A stretch of DNA of 12,142 nt from an uncultured Actinotalea sp. (GTDB lineage: Bacteria > Actinomycetota > Actinomycetes > Actinomycetales > Cellulomonadaceae), in NCBI RefSeq assembly GCF_946885855.1, contig NZ_CAMPHH010000086.1:1-12142 (forward strand). The letters are read 5' to 3'. The translations under genes and the position numbers were made by a program. Within the stretch, counting starts at the first letter, position 1. Each line of letters starts with the position of its first letter. A model generated the notes under the pieces. That model ran no database searches, was not told the origin of the DNA, and saw only the letters and a program-made list of their open reading frames with translations. This document shows positions 6,058 through 12,142 of this stretch, one piece after another.

Positions 6058-7052
6058 CAGCTCTCCCCCCTCGCGCCGGCCAGATCGACCTTGAAGAGCC
6101 TGATCGCCACGATGCAGATGGCGATGACGCAGAGGAAGAGCAGCACCGACAGGGCGGACCCGAGGCCGATCTCCAGACGGGAGATCGACTGCCGGTAGGC
6201 CAGCAGCGACAGCACCTCGGTGCCGTTCGCGCCGTTGGTCATGATGAACACGTTGTCGAAGATGCGGAACGCGTCGAGCGCCCGGAACAGGACCGCGACC
6301 ATGATCGCCGCCTTCATGTTCGGGATGGTCACCCGGCGCATCCGCTGCCACCAGGTCGCGCCGTCGACCGCCGCCGCCTCGTCGAGGTCGCCGGGGACCT
6401 GCGCCAGGCCGGCCAGGAGCAGCAGCGAGATGAACGGCGTCGTCTTCCACACCTCGGAGGCGATGATGACGAAGAGGCTCGTCCCCTGGCTCGCGAACCA
6501 GTTGAGGTTCTCGTCGATGCCCGGGAGCCAGTCGAACCAGCTGTTGACGTAGCCGGAGCTGATGTCGAACGCGTAGAACCACGCGAAGGCGGAGACGACC
6601 GTGATGATCCCGTACGGGATGAGGATCGCGGTGCGCAGGACACCGCGGAAGCTGCGGATCGCCTTGTGCATGACCAGCGCGAGCGCGAAGCCGAGCACGA
6701 GCTCGACCACCACGGAGACGACCATGATGACCGTCGTGACCCCCAGCGCCCGCCAGAACACCGGGTCGGTGAGGATCACCTGGTAGTTGCCCAGCCCCGT
6801 GAACGCGCGCTCGTCGGGGGCGGTCAGCCGGAACTGGAAGAGGGACTCCCAGAAGGCCTGGAGGATCGGGTAGAGGGTCACGGCGAGCATGACGACGAAG
6901 GCCGGTCCTGCGAGGTACCAGCCCAGACGGGCCTCCGCGCGGGCCCGCTCGGACCGCGGTGCGCGGCGGGGTCCGCCGCCGCGGCCCCGTCCGGCGCCCG
7001 GCTCGACCTCGGCGGTGCGGCTCCCCTGGGCCGCGGGGACGGTGGCGCTCAC
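6057..7052 (-). CDS. sugA: ABC sugar importer permease (MalF/SugA type)
   Basis: A 331-residue membrane permease, partner of the MalG-type protein. It begins with about 42 hydrophilic Arg/Gly-rich cytoplasmic residues, then a first span at about 44-65 (LGWYLAGPAFVVMLAVTLYP), followed by roughly five more spans ending at about 300-320. The EAA loop is at about 224-250 (DEAAAVDGATWWQRMRRVTI). FDNVFIMTNGA near 265-275 is typical of these permeases. The GTG at 7052 is chosen because it overlaps the stop of the binding-protein gene (GTGA) and has a GGGGAG run eight bases upstream. The frame remains open further upstream, but only as a shadow of the binding-protein gene. The gene order implies one polycistronic message with lpqY, sugB and sugC. 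Confidence 0.93.
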   Translation of the reverse strand: MSATVPAAQGSRTAEVEPGAGRGRGGGPRRAPRSERARAEARLGWYLAGPAFVVMLAVTLYPILQAFWESLFQFRLTAPDERAFTGLGNYQVILTDPVFWRALGVTTVIMVVSVVVELVLGFALALVMHKAIRSFRGVLRTAILIPYGIITVVSAFAWFYAFDISSGYVNSWFDWLPGIDENLNWFASQGTSLFVIIASEVWKTTPFISLLLLAGLAQVPGDLDEAAAVDGATWWQRMRRVTIPNMKAAIMVAVLFRALDAFRIFDNVFIMTNGANGTEVLSLLAYRQSISRLEIGLGSALSVLLFLCVIAICIVAIRLFKVDLAGARGES

Positions 7053-8419
7053 AGCAGCTGCTCCCCTCGCAGGACGGCGGTGATGAACTCCGCGGACGAC
7101 CGCGGCGTCCGGTCGGGCACGACCGCGCCCACCGGGTGCCAGGTCTCCTGCAGGCCGGCGGAGATCTCGTTGTAGAACGGCGTCTGCGGTCGGGGCGCCG
7201 CCTGCTCGAGCGACTGCCGGATGAGGTCGGCCATGGGGAACGCCTCCTGGACCTCGGGGTCGTCGTACGCCTCGATCGACGACGGCGGGTTGCCGTCGGA
7301 CACGAAGTAGTCCGCCTGGCGCTCCGGCTCGGTGATGCACAGCGCCGCGGCGAAGGCGAGGTCCGTGTGCTCGGAGAAGGCGCCGACGCCCAGGTTGATC
7401 CCGCCGTAGGGCGGGCGGGGCTCGGCGTCCTCGCTCACCGCCGGGTACATCGCCCAGCCGATGTCCTCCAGCACGGCCTCGTCGAGACTGCCGTTCTCCA
7501 CCGCCGCCTGGGTCGCCGTCCAGACGAACGGCCAGTTGACCATGAAGGAGCCACGGTCGCCCTGGAACACCGCGAGGGACGCGTTCTCGTCGGCCGTCGG
7601 CAGCCCGGCGCCGCCCAGGCCCTGCTGCCCGATGGTGCGCAGGATCTGCGCGGCCCGACGGCCCGCCTCGGTGTCGAGCGCCAGCTCGACCTCGCCCGCG
7701 GGTGCCTCGGGGTTGACGACGATCTCCCCGCCGGCCGAGGCGACGAGCGCGTTGATCCACACGGTGAGCGACTCGGCCTTCGCCCCCTGGACCGCCAGCA
7801 GGACGTCCTGGGACTCCGCGGCCTCGATGAGCTGCTCCCACGTCACCGTGCCGGACATGTCCAGGCCGGCGGCCTCCGCGACCGAGGTGCGGTACCAGAG
7901 CAGCTGCGTGTTGGCCCAGAACGGGACGGTGACGAGGCGGTCCTCCCAGGTCGCGCCCTGGAGCGCGCCCTCGACGACGCCCTCGCTCGCCCGCTCGGCG
8001 ACGTCGTCGGGGACCTCCGCGAGGAAGCCCGCATTGGCGAACTCGGGGATGAAGGGCGGGTCCAGGCTCATGAGGTCGATCGAGCCGTCGCGCGCCGCCA
8101 GGCGCCGGGCGAGCTGCTCCCGCTGGGCGTTGGCGTCCCGCGGGAGCGTCGAGACCTCGATCCGGTACTCGCCGTCGGCGGCCTCCGTGCACTCCTGCGC
8201 GATCCGCTGCTGGCCGCCCGCATCCGGGTTGGTGTACCAGGTCAGCGTCGGGGGGCCGGCCTCGGCGCCGCACGCGGCCGTGGCGGCGAGGGCGAGGAGC
8301 CCGAGCCCGGCGGTCAGCGCGGCACGCCGTCGGCGGCTGCCCCCCGCGCGCCTGCCCCTCCTGGTCGTGACGCCGCGGACCTCCGGCGGCCCGCTGCGTC
8401 GTCGTGCTCGGCGGGCCAT
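7049..8419 (-). CDS. lpqY: Sugar-binding lipoprotein of ABC importer, LpqY-like
   Basis: A 456-residue extracellular solute-binding protein that would deliver a sugar to the SugA/SugB permeases. An Arg-rich N-region (1-33) and hydrophobic core (34-47) lead to a lipobox-like ATAAC with Cys50 as the lipid-anchored residue; Thr at -3 is not the usual Leu. The mature protein begins LTWYTNPDAGGQQRIAQEC, then REQLARRLAARDGSIDLMSLD and PEFANAGFLAEVP, a pattern I associate with LpqY, the trehalose-binding protein of mycobacteria, rather than with maltose-binding proteins. Trehalose or a related alpha-glucoside is therefore the best guess. A strong ribosome site, GGAGGAGG, five bases upstream supports the ATG at 8419. 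The gene is first in its operon and its end overlaps the sugA GTG by four bases. The symbol is by similarity of pattern and gene order. Confidence 0.85.
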   Translation of the reverse strand: MARRARRRSGPPEVRGVTTRRGRRAGGSRRRRAALTAGLGLLALAATAACGAEAGPPTLTWYTNPDAGGQQRIAQECTEAADGEYRIEVSTLPRDANAQREQLARRLAARDGSIDLMSLDPPFIPEFANAGFLAEVPDDVAERASEGVVEGALQGATWEDRLVTVPFWANTQLLWYRTSVAEAAGLDMSGTVTWEQLIEAAESQDVLLAVQGAKAESLTVWINALVASAGGEIVVNPEAPAGEVELALDTEAGRRAAQILRTIGQQGLGGAGLPTADENASLAVFQGDRGSFMVNWPFVWTATQAAVENGSLDEAVLEDIGWAMYPAVSEDAEPRPPYGGINLGVGAFSEHTDLAFAAALCITEPERQADYFVSDGNPPSSIEAYDDPEVQEAFPMADLIRQSLEQAAPRPQTPFYNEISAGLQETWHPVGAVVPDRTPRSSAEFITAVLRGEQLL

Positions 8420-8424
8420 CGGCG

Positions 8425-8432
8425 CCTCCTCC
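8425..8432 (-). promoter_or_regulatory. Strong ribosome binding site of lpqY
   Basis: On the minus strand GGAGGAGG is followed by five bases and then ATG. It fixes the start of the binding protein and so confirms that the long arginine-rich N-region of the signal peptide is translated. Confidence 0.8.
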
Positions 8433-8479
8433 GGTCACGGGCCGCGCACCGCTGTGTCGCCGCCCTGTGACTCATGCCT

Positions 8480-8497
8480 ACCTGTGGTTGATCAGGT
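8480..8497. promoter_or_regulatory. Inverted repeat in divergent lpqY / carbonic anhydrase spacer
   Basis: ACCTG (8480-8484) and CAGGT (8493-8497) form a perfect 5-bp inverted repeat with an 8-base spacer containing TTGAT. The site is in the least GC-rich part of the spacer, about 60 bases upstream of the lpqY start. It could be a repressor operator for the sugar operon; no regulator gene is present in the window. The short arms make chance quite possible. Confidence 0.25.
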
Positions 8498-8528
8498 CTG
8501 CCACCGGAGCGACGGCGGCGGCGGCCGA

Positions 8529-8564
8529 CCCGGATGGCCCGGATGGCCTGGTCGGCCCGGTCGG
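8529..8564. repeat. Four 9-bp tandem repeats upstream of carbonic anhydrase
   Basis: The units are CCCGGATGG twice (8529-8537, 8538-8546), then CCTGGTCGG (8547-8555) and CCCGGTCGG (8556-8564). They cover the area just upstream of and into the place where a -35 element of the carbonic anhydrase promoter would be. The function is unknown. Length changes here could alter promoter spacing. Confidence 0.6.
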
Positions 8565-8584
8565 CGCGTGCCGGGCATCTGCGC

Positions 8585-8590
8585 CACACT
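8585..8590 (+). promoter_or_regulatory. Candidate -10 box for leaderless carbonic anhydrase gene
   Basis: CACACT, close to the TANNNT -10 consensus, is followed by seven bases (ggcgccc) and the GTG start. The 18 bases ending in this GTG match the corresponding bases of fumC at 14 of 18 positions. The box is also flanked by GCGCC and GGCGC (8581-8585 and 8591-8595), which form a small inverted repeat. No -35 box or Shine-Dalgarno sequence is seen. Confidence 0.5.
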
Positions 8591-8597
8591 GGCGCCC

Positions 8598-9257
<660 letters not shown>

Positions 9258-9287
9258 CGGCGGACCGGAGCACCGGCGCGGCGCTGC

Positions 9288-9293
9288 CAGAAT
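9288..9293 (+). promoter_or_regulatory. Candidate -10 box for leaderless fumC
   Basis: CAGAAT is followed by seven bases (gtcgccc) and then the ATG at 9301, the same layout as the carbonic anhydrase gene. There is no Shine-Dalgarno sequence. It overlaps an alternative in-frame ATG at 9292, which a leaderless transcript would exclude. No clear -35 box is seen. Confidence 0.5.
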
Positions 9294-9300
9294 GTCGCCC

Positions 9301-10758
9301 ATGACCGACAGCGCCGTCACCCCCGCAGCGAACCGCTCCTCCGACGCGGCCCCCGCCTCGCCGCCGCCGGGCTTCCGCGTCGAGCACGACACGATGGGCG
9401 ACGTCCTCGTGCCGCAGGACGCCCTGTACCGCGCGCAGACCCAGCGGGCCGTCGAGAACTTCCCGATCTCCGGCACGCCGCTGGAGCGCGGCCACATCGA
9501 GGCCCTCGCCCGGGTCAAGAAGGCCGCCGCCACCGCCAACGCGCGCCTCGGCGTCCTGCCGCAGGACCTGGCGGACGCGATCGTCGCGGCCGCCGACGAG
9601 GTGGCCGCAGGAGCCCACGACGCGCACTTCCCGGTCGACGTCTTCCAGACGGGATCCGGGACCTCGTCGAACATGAACATGAACGAGGTCCTCGCGACGC
9701 TGGCCTCGACGCGGCTGGGCAGCCCCGTCCACCCCAACGACCACGTCAACGCCTCCCAGTCCTCCAACGACGTGTTCCCGACGTCGGTGCACGTCGCCGC
9801 GACGGCGGGCGTGGTCCGGGACCTCGTGCCCGCGCTCGAGCACCTCGCCGGGGCGCTCGAGACGCAGGCCGAGGCCCTCGCCGGTGTGGTGAAGTCCGGG
9901 CGGACCCACCTCATGGACGCCACGCCCGTGACGCTCGGCCAGGAGTTCGGCGGCTACGCGGCGGCGATCCGGTACGGGGTCGAGCGCCTGCACGCGGTCC
10001 TGCCGCGTGTGGCGGAGGTCCCGCTCGGCGGCACCGCCGTCGGGACGGGCATCAACACCCCGGCAGGCTTCCCGCAGACGGTGATCGAGCTGCTGCGCGA
10101 GGACACCGGGCTGCCGATCTCCGAGGCTCGGGACCACTTCGAGGCGCAGAGCGCACGGGACGGCCTGGTGGAGCTGTCCGGGGCGCTGCGCACCATCGCG
10201 GTGAGCCTCACGAAGATCTGCAACGACCTGCGCTGGATGGGCTCCGGCCCCAACACGGGGCTCGGGGAGATCTTCATCCCGGACCTGCAGCCCGGGTCCT
10301 CGATCATGCCCGGCAAGGTCAACCCGGTCGTGCCCGAGGCGGTCCTCATGGTCGCGGCGCGCGTCGTCGGCAACGACGCGACCGTCGCCTGGGCCGGCGC
10401 GAGCGGCTCGTTCGAGCTCAACGTGCAGATCCCCGTCATGGCGCTCGGCACGCTGGAGTCGATCCGGCTGCTCGGCAACGCGTCCCGGCTCCTCGCGGAC
10501 CGGACGGTCGCGGGCATCACGCCCAACGTCGAGAAGGCCCGCGCCTACGCGGAGTCCTCCCCCTCCATCGTCACCCCGCTCAACCGGGTCATCGGCTACG
10601 AGGCCGCGGCGAAGGTCGCCAAGCACGCCGTCAAGGCGGGCGTCACCGTGCGCCAGGCTGTCGTGGACCTCGGCTTCGTCGAGCGCGGCGAGGTCACCGA
10701 GGCCCAGCTCGACGAGGCGCTGGACGTGCTGTCCATGACCCGCCCGCCCCAGGCCTGA
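9301..10758 (+). CDS. fumC: Fumarate hydratase class II
   Basis: A 485-residue iron-independent fumarase that interconverts fumarate and L-malate in the citric acid cycle, normally as a homotetramer in the cytoplasm. Substrate-binding and catalytic segments are all present: [13 protein letters not shown] (117-129), [18 protein letters not shown] (144-161), [10 protein letters not shown] (200-209) with His203, and the superfamily signature [11 protein letters not shown] (332-342) containing the catalytic serine loop. His in GRTH points to fumarase rather than aspartase, which usually has Gln or Lys there. Length is slightly above the usual 460-470 because of an Ala/Pro-rich leader of about 20 residues before [11 protein letters not shown]. 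The ATG at 9301 is preferred over ATG 9292 because of the leaderless-type -10 box. A strong hairpin follows the stop, so it probably ends a transcript. Confidence 0.95.
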   Translation: MTDSAVTPAANRSSDAAPASPPPGFRVEHDTMGDVLVPQDALYRAQTQRAVENFPISGTPLERGHIEALARVKKAAATANARLGVLPQDLADAIVAAADEVAAGAHDAHFPVDVFQTGSGTSSNMNMNEVLATLASTRLGSPVHPNDHVNASQSSNDVFPTSVHVAATAGVVRDLVPALEHLAGALETQAEALAGVVKSGRTHLMDATPVTLGQEFGGYAAAIRYGVERLHAVLPRVAEVPLGGTAVGTGINTPAGFPQTVIELLREDTGLPISEARDHFEAQSARDGLVELSGALRTIAVSLTKICNDLRWMGSGPNTGLGEIFIPDLQPGSSIMPGKVNPVVPEAVLMVAARVVGNDATVAWAGASGSFELNVQIPVMALGTLESIRLLGNASRLLADRTVAGITPNVEKARAYAESSPSIVTPLNRVIGYEAAAKVAKHAVKAGVTVRQAVVDLGFVERGEVTEAQLDEALDVLSMTRPPQA

Positions 10759-10782
10759 CGCCCGGCCCGACCGAGTCCCGCC

Positions 10783-10824
10783 GTGGGGGGGTCCGAGCCG
10801 CATCCCGGCACGGACCCACCCCAC
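10783..10824 (+). terminator. Strong hairpin downstream of fumC
   Basis: The left side (10783-10800) pairs with the right side (10806-10824). There is a GCCG/CGGC inner stem around a 5-base loop (10801-10805), one A-A mismatch, a TCCG/CGGA segment, then a G-rich run pairing with a C-rich run that carries one extra base. It starts 25 bases after the fumC stop. No T tract follows, so it would be a U-less terminator. Confidence 0.7.
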
Positions 10825-10827
10825 GAG

Positions 10828-10858
10828 CCCGCCGACGCCGGCGCGGGGTGTCGGCGGG
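10828..10858 (+). terminator. Second hairpin downstream of fumC
   Basis: CCCGCCGAC (10828-10836) and GTCGGCGGG (10850-10858) are a perfect 9-bp inverted repeat with a 13-base loop, only three bases after the previous hairpin. It may act as a tandem terminator, or as structure at the 5' end of the DUF6448 gene message. The remaining 63 bases up to 10921 show a GAGAGG ribosome site and no clear promoter. Confidence 0.6.
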
Positions 10859-10921
10859 ACGTCGGTCCCTTCTGCCGCGGCGTCGTCCGGGCGGACGCTG
10901 GACGGGTCGAGAGGACCCGCC

Positions 10922-11509
10922 ATGCCCCCGCACTGCGACTCCCTGGACGGTCCCGTCGTGACGGCGGCGCGCCATGCGCTCGAGGCCGACGACGTGAACC
11001 TCCTCCTGCCCTACGTCCACGCGGACGGCGAGGACGAGGTCCGGGAGGTCTTCGCCCTGGTCCGCACGGCCCGACAGGAGAGCGCGGCCGCGCGCGAGGT
11101 CGCCGACCGCCTGCTGTTCGAGACCGCGGTGCGGGTGCACCGCGCCGGCGAGGGGGCCACCTTCACCGGGCTGAAGCCCGCCGGACTCGACGTCGGCCCC
11201 GCGATCCCGCTCGCCGAGCGTGCCCTCGCGACCGGCGACGCCGCCGAGCTGGTCACCTTCCTCACCGAGGAGGTGCGCTCCGAGGCGGGGCGTCGCCTCG
11301 CCCTGGCGACGTCGGCCGCCGACGACGCCGCGGCGGGGGTGCCGCAGGCGCGGCGCTGGGTCGAGGCGACGCTCGGGCTGCAGGTGTGGGCCCACGGGGT
11401 GCACACCGCCGTCCACGGCGCCGGCCACGGCGGGCGCGAGCACGGCGTCGAGGAGACCGCCGCGCACGGCCCCGGCCCCACGGCCCTCCTGCGCGACCAC
11501 CCGGAGTGA
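10922..11509 (+). CDS. DUF6448-like protein of unknown function, His-rich tail
   Basis: A 195-residue protein that I match from memory to the DUF6448 family, whose members begin with an HCD-x-x-DGPVV motif; its function is not known. Here the motif is MPPHCDSLDGPVVTAAR (1-17). A second conserved-looking block is LLFETAVRVHRAGEGA then FTGLKPAGLDVGPAIP (about 64-96). The predicted fold is mainly helical, with no signal peptide or membrane span, so it is probably cytoplasmic. The last 40 residues hold seven histidines (158, 161, 165, 169, 174, 182, 193), several four residues apart, and with His4-Cys5-Asp6 suggest a metal site. That is an inference. The ATG has GAGAGG seven bases upstream. It stands alone, between a double hairpin on its left and a long hairpin on its right, so it is likely a single-gene transcript. 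Confidence 0.78.
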   Translation: MPPHCDSLDGPVVTAARHALEADDVNLLLPYVHADGEDEVREVFALVRTARQESAAAREVADRLLFETAVRVHRAGEGATFTGLKPAGLDVGPAIPLAERALATGDAAELVTFLTEEVRSEAGRRLALATSAADDAAAGVPQARRWVEATLGLQVWAHGVHTAVHGAGHGGREHGVEETAAHGPGPTALLRDHPE

Positions 11510-11540
11510 CGCGCGCGGCGCCGTCGTCCTCAGGAACCAG

Positions 11541-11589
11541 GGATCGGGGAAGGTCGGTGGCGCCATGTGCCGCCGACCTTCCCCGATCC
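11541..11589. terminator. 21-bp stem bidirectional terminator between convergent genes
   Basis: Positions 11541-11561 pair with 11569-11589 over 21 base pairs. The outer 17 are perfect, with a single G-T pair near the 7-base loop (gccatgt, 11562-11568). It starts 31 bases after the DUF6448 gene stop and ends 16 bases before the phoH stop, so it serves both convergent genes. No T run flanks either side. This is the strongest hairpin in the window. Confidence 0.85.
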
Positions 11590-11605
11590 TGCCGGGCCCG
11601 ACCGG

Positions 11606-12142
11606 TCAGGACTCGATGCCCTCCAGCATCTCCGTGACCAGCGCGGCGACCGGCGAGCGCTCCGAGCGGGTCAGCGTGACGTGCGCGAAGAGCGGGTGGC
11701 CCTTGAGCGCCTCGATGACCGCCGCGACGCCGTCGTGCCGACCGACGCGCAGGTTGTCCCGCTGCGCGACGTCGTGGGTGAGCACGACGCGCGAGTTCTG
11801 CCCGATCCGCGACAGCACCGTGAGCAGCACGTTCCGCTCGAGCGACTGCGCCTCGTCGACGATGACGAACGCGTCGTGGAGCGACCGGCCGCGGATGTGC
11901 GTCAGCGGCAGCACCTCGAGCAGGTCCCGCGCCATGACCTCCTCGACGACCTCCGGCGCGACGAGCGCCCCCAGCGTGTCGAACACGGCCTGGGCCCAGG
12001 GGTTCATCTTCTCGGCCTCGGAGCCGGGCAGGTAGCCGAGCTCCTGGCCGCCGACGGCGTACAGCGGCCGGAAGACCAAGACCTTGCGGTGCCGGCGGCG
12101 CTCGAGGACGGCCTCCAGCCCCGCGCACAGCGCGAGCGCCGA
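11606..12142 (-). CDS. phoH: PhoH-family ATPase, C-terminal part (5' end outside window)
   Basis: The frame is open to the window edge; 178 C-terminal residues are visible. PhoH proteins are cytoplasmic P-loop ATPases. The actinobacterial PhoH2 form joins a PIN ribonuclease domain to this ATPase and has been described as an RNA helicase/RNase. The fragment starts [10 protein letters not shown], which would directly follow a GxGK Walker A just outside the window. Then come [20 protein letters not shown] (21-40), [20 protein letters not shown] (80-99, Walker B with DEAQ), and [14 protein letters not shown] (117-130), all hallmark PhoH segments. Whether a PIN domain is present cannot be seen. 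The C-terminus ([10 protein letters not shown]) is of normal form. It is convergent with the DUF6448 gene. Confidence 0.93.
   Translation of the reverse strand, partial: SALALCAGLEAVLERRRHRKVLVFRPLYAVGGQELGYLPGSEAEKMNPWAQAVFDTLGALVAPEVVEEVMARDLLEVLPLTHIRGRSLHDAFVIVDEAQSLERNVLLTVLSRIGQNSRVVLTHDVAQRDNLRVGRHDGVAAVIEALKGHPLFAHVTLTRSERSPVAALVTEMLEGIES

Noticed and set aside
6057..8438. Apparent 793-codon protein fusing the binding-protein region to the permease
   Set aside because: The upstream part is an out-of-frame shadow of lpqY. The permease starts at GTG 7052, overlapping the lpqY stop, so there is no fusion.
7461..8597. N-terminal extension of carbonic anhydrase by about 380 residues
   Set aside because: This part is antisense to lpqY, and the normal family N-terminus begins right after GTG 8598.
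9292..9300. Alternative fumC start at ATG 9292
   Set aside because: The codon overlaps the likely -10 box and would precede a leaderless transcript start; it adds only MSP.
10884..10897. Small CGTCC/GGACG inverted repeat before the DUF6448 gene
   Set aside because: Arms of five GC-rich bases are expected by chance at this composition, and it has no clear relation to a promoter.

Overview
The window is very GC-rich, has GTG as well as ATG starts, overlapping ATGA/GTGA junctions and leaderless-type promoters. Together with protein families such as an LpqY-type lipoprotein, a DUF6448-type protein and a PhoH of the actinobacterial PhoH2 type, this points to an actinobacterium, most likely of the Micrococcales (Cellulomonas-like). 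That assignment is from general impression, not from a search.

Layout. (1) Positions 1-2091, plus strand: the 3' part of xseA, then xseB, then a PfkB-type (fructokinase-like) sugar kinase, tightly packed as one operon. (2) Positions 2092-2480: a mostly non-coding stretch with several perfect hairpins and one probable small single-membrane-segment protein on the minus strand. (3) Positions 2481-8419, minus strand: a carbohydrate block. Its transcription order is substrate-binding lipoprotein, two permeases and ATPase, the same order as mycobacterial lpqY-sugA-sugB-sugC, followed by a secreted GH15-type (glucoamylase/trehalase superfamily) hydrolase that may have its own leaderless promoter. 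(4) Positions 8420-8597: a divergent intergenic region with a small tandem repeat and an inverted repeat. (5) Positions 8598-11509, plus strand: a beta-carbonic anhydrase and a class II fumarase, which share a near-identical leaderless start region, then two strong hairpins and a DUF6448-type protein. (6) Positions 11510-12142: a very strong hairpin between convergent genes, then the 3' part of a PhoH-family ATPase on the minus strand.

How the parts fit. The block from lpqY to the GH15-like gene reads as uptake and breakdown of an alpha-linked glucoside. The solute-binding protein resembles the trehalose-binding LpqY family, the ATPase is of the shared MalK/MsmX/SugC type, and the GH15-like enzyme keeps both likely catalytic glutamates and an N-terminal secretion signal or anchor. 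The fructokinase-like gene lies nearby but belongs to the xse operon by spacing. Carbonic anhydrase and fumarase are housekeeping central-metabolism genes.

I do not see a clear new defence, mobile or biosynthetic system. No tRNA, rRNA, CRISPR, transposase or attachment site was recognised. The more unusual signals are regulatory and structural: the matched leaderless promoters, unusually long perfect hairpins at gene ends, a 5 x 15 bp coding minisatellite in xseA, a secreted barrel-only GH15 next to a trehalose-type importer, a possible coupled micro-ORF between sugB and sugC, and the His-rich DUF6448 protein.
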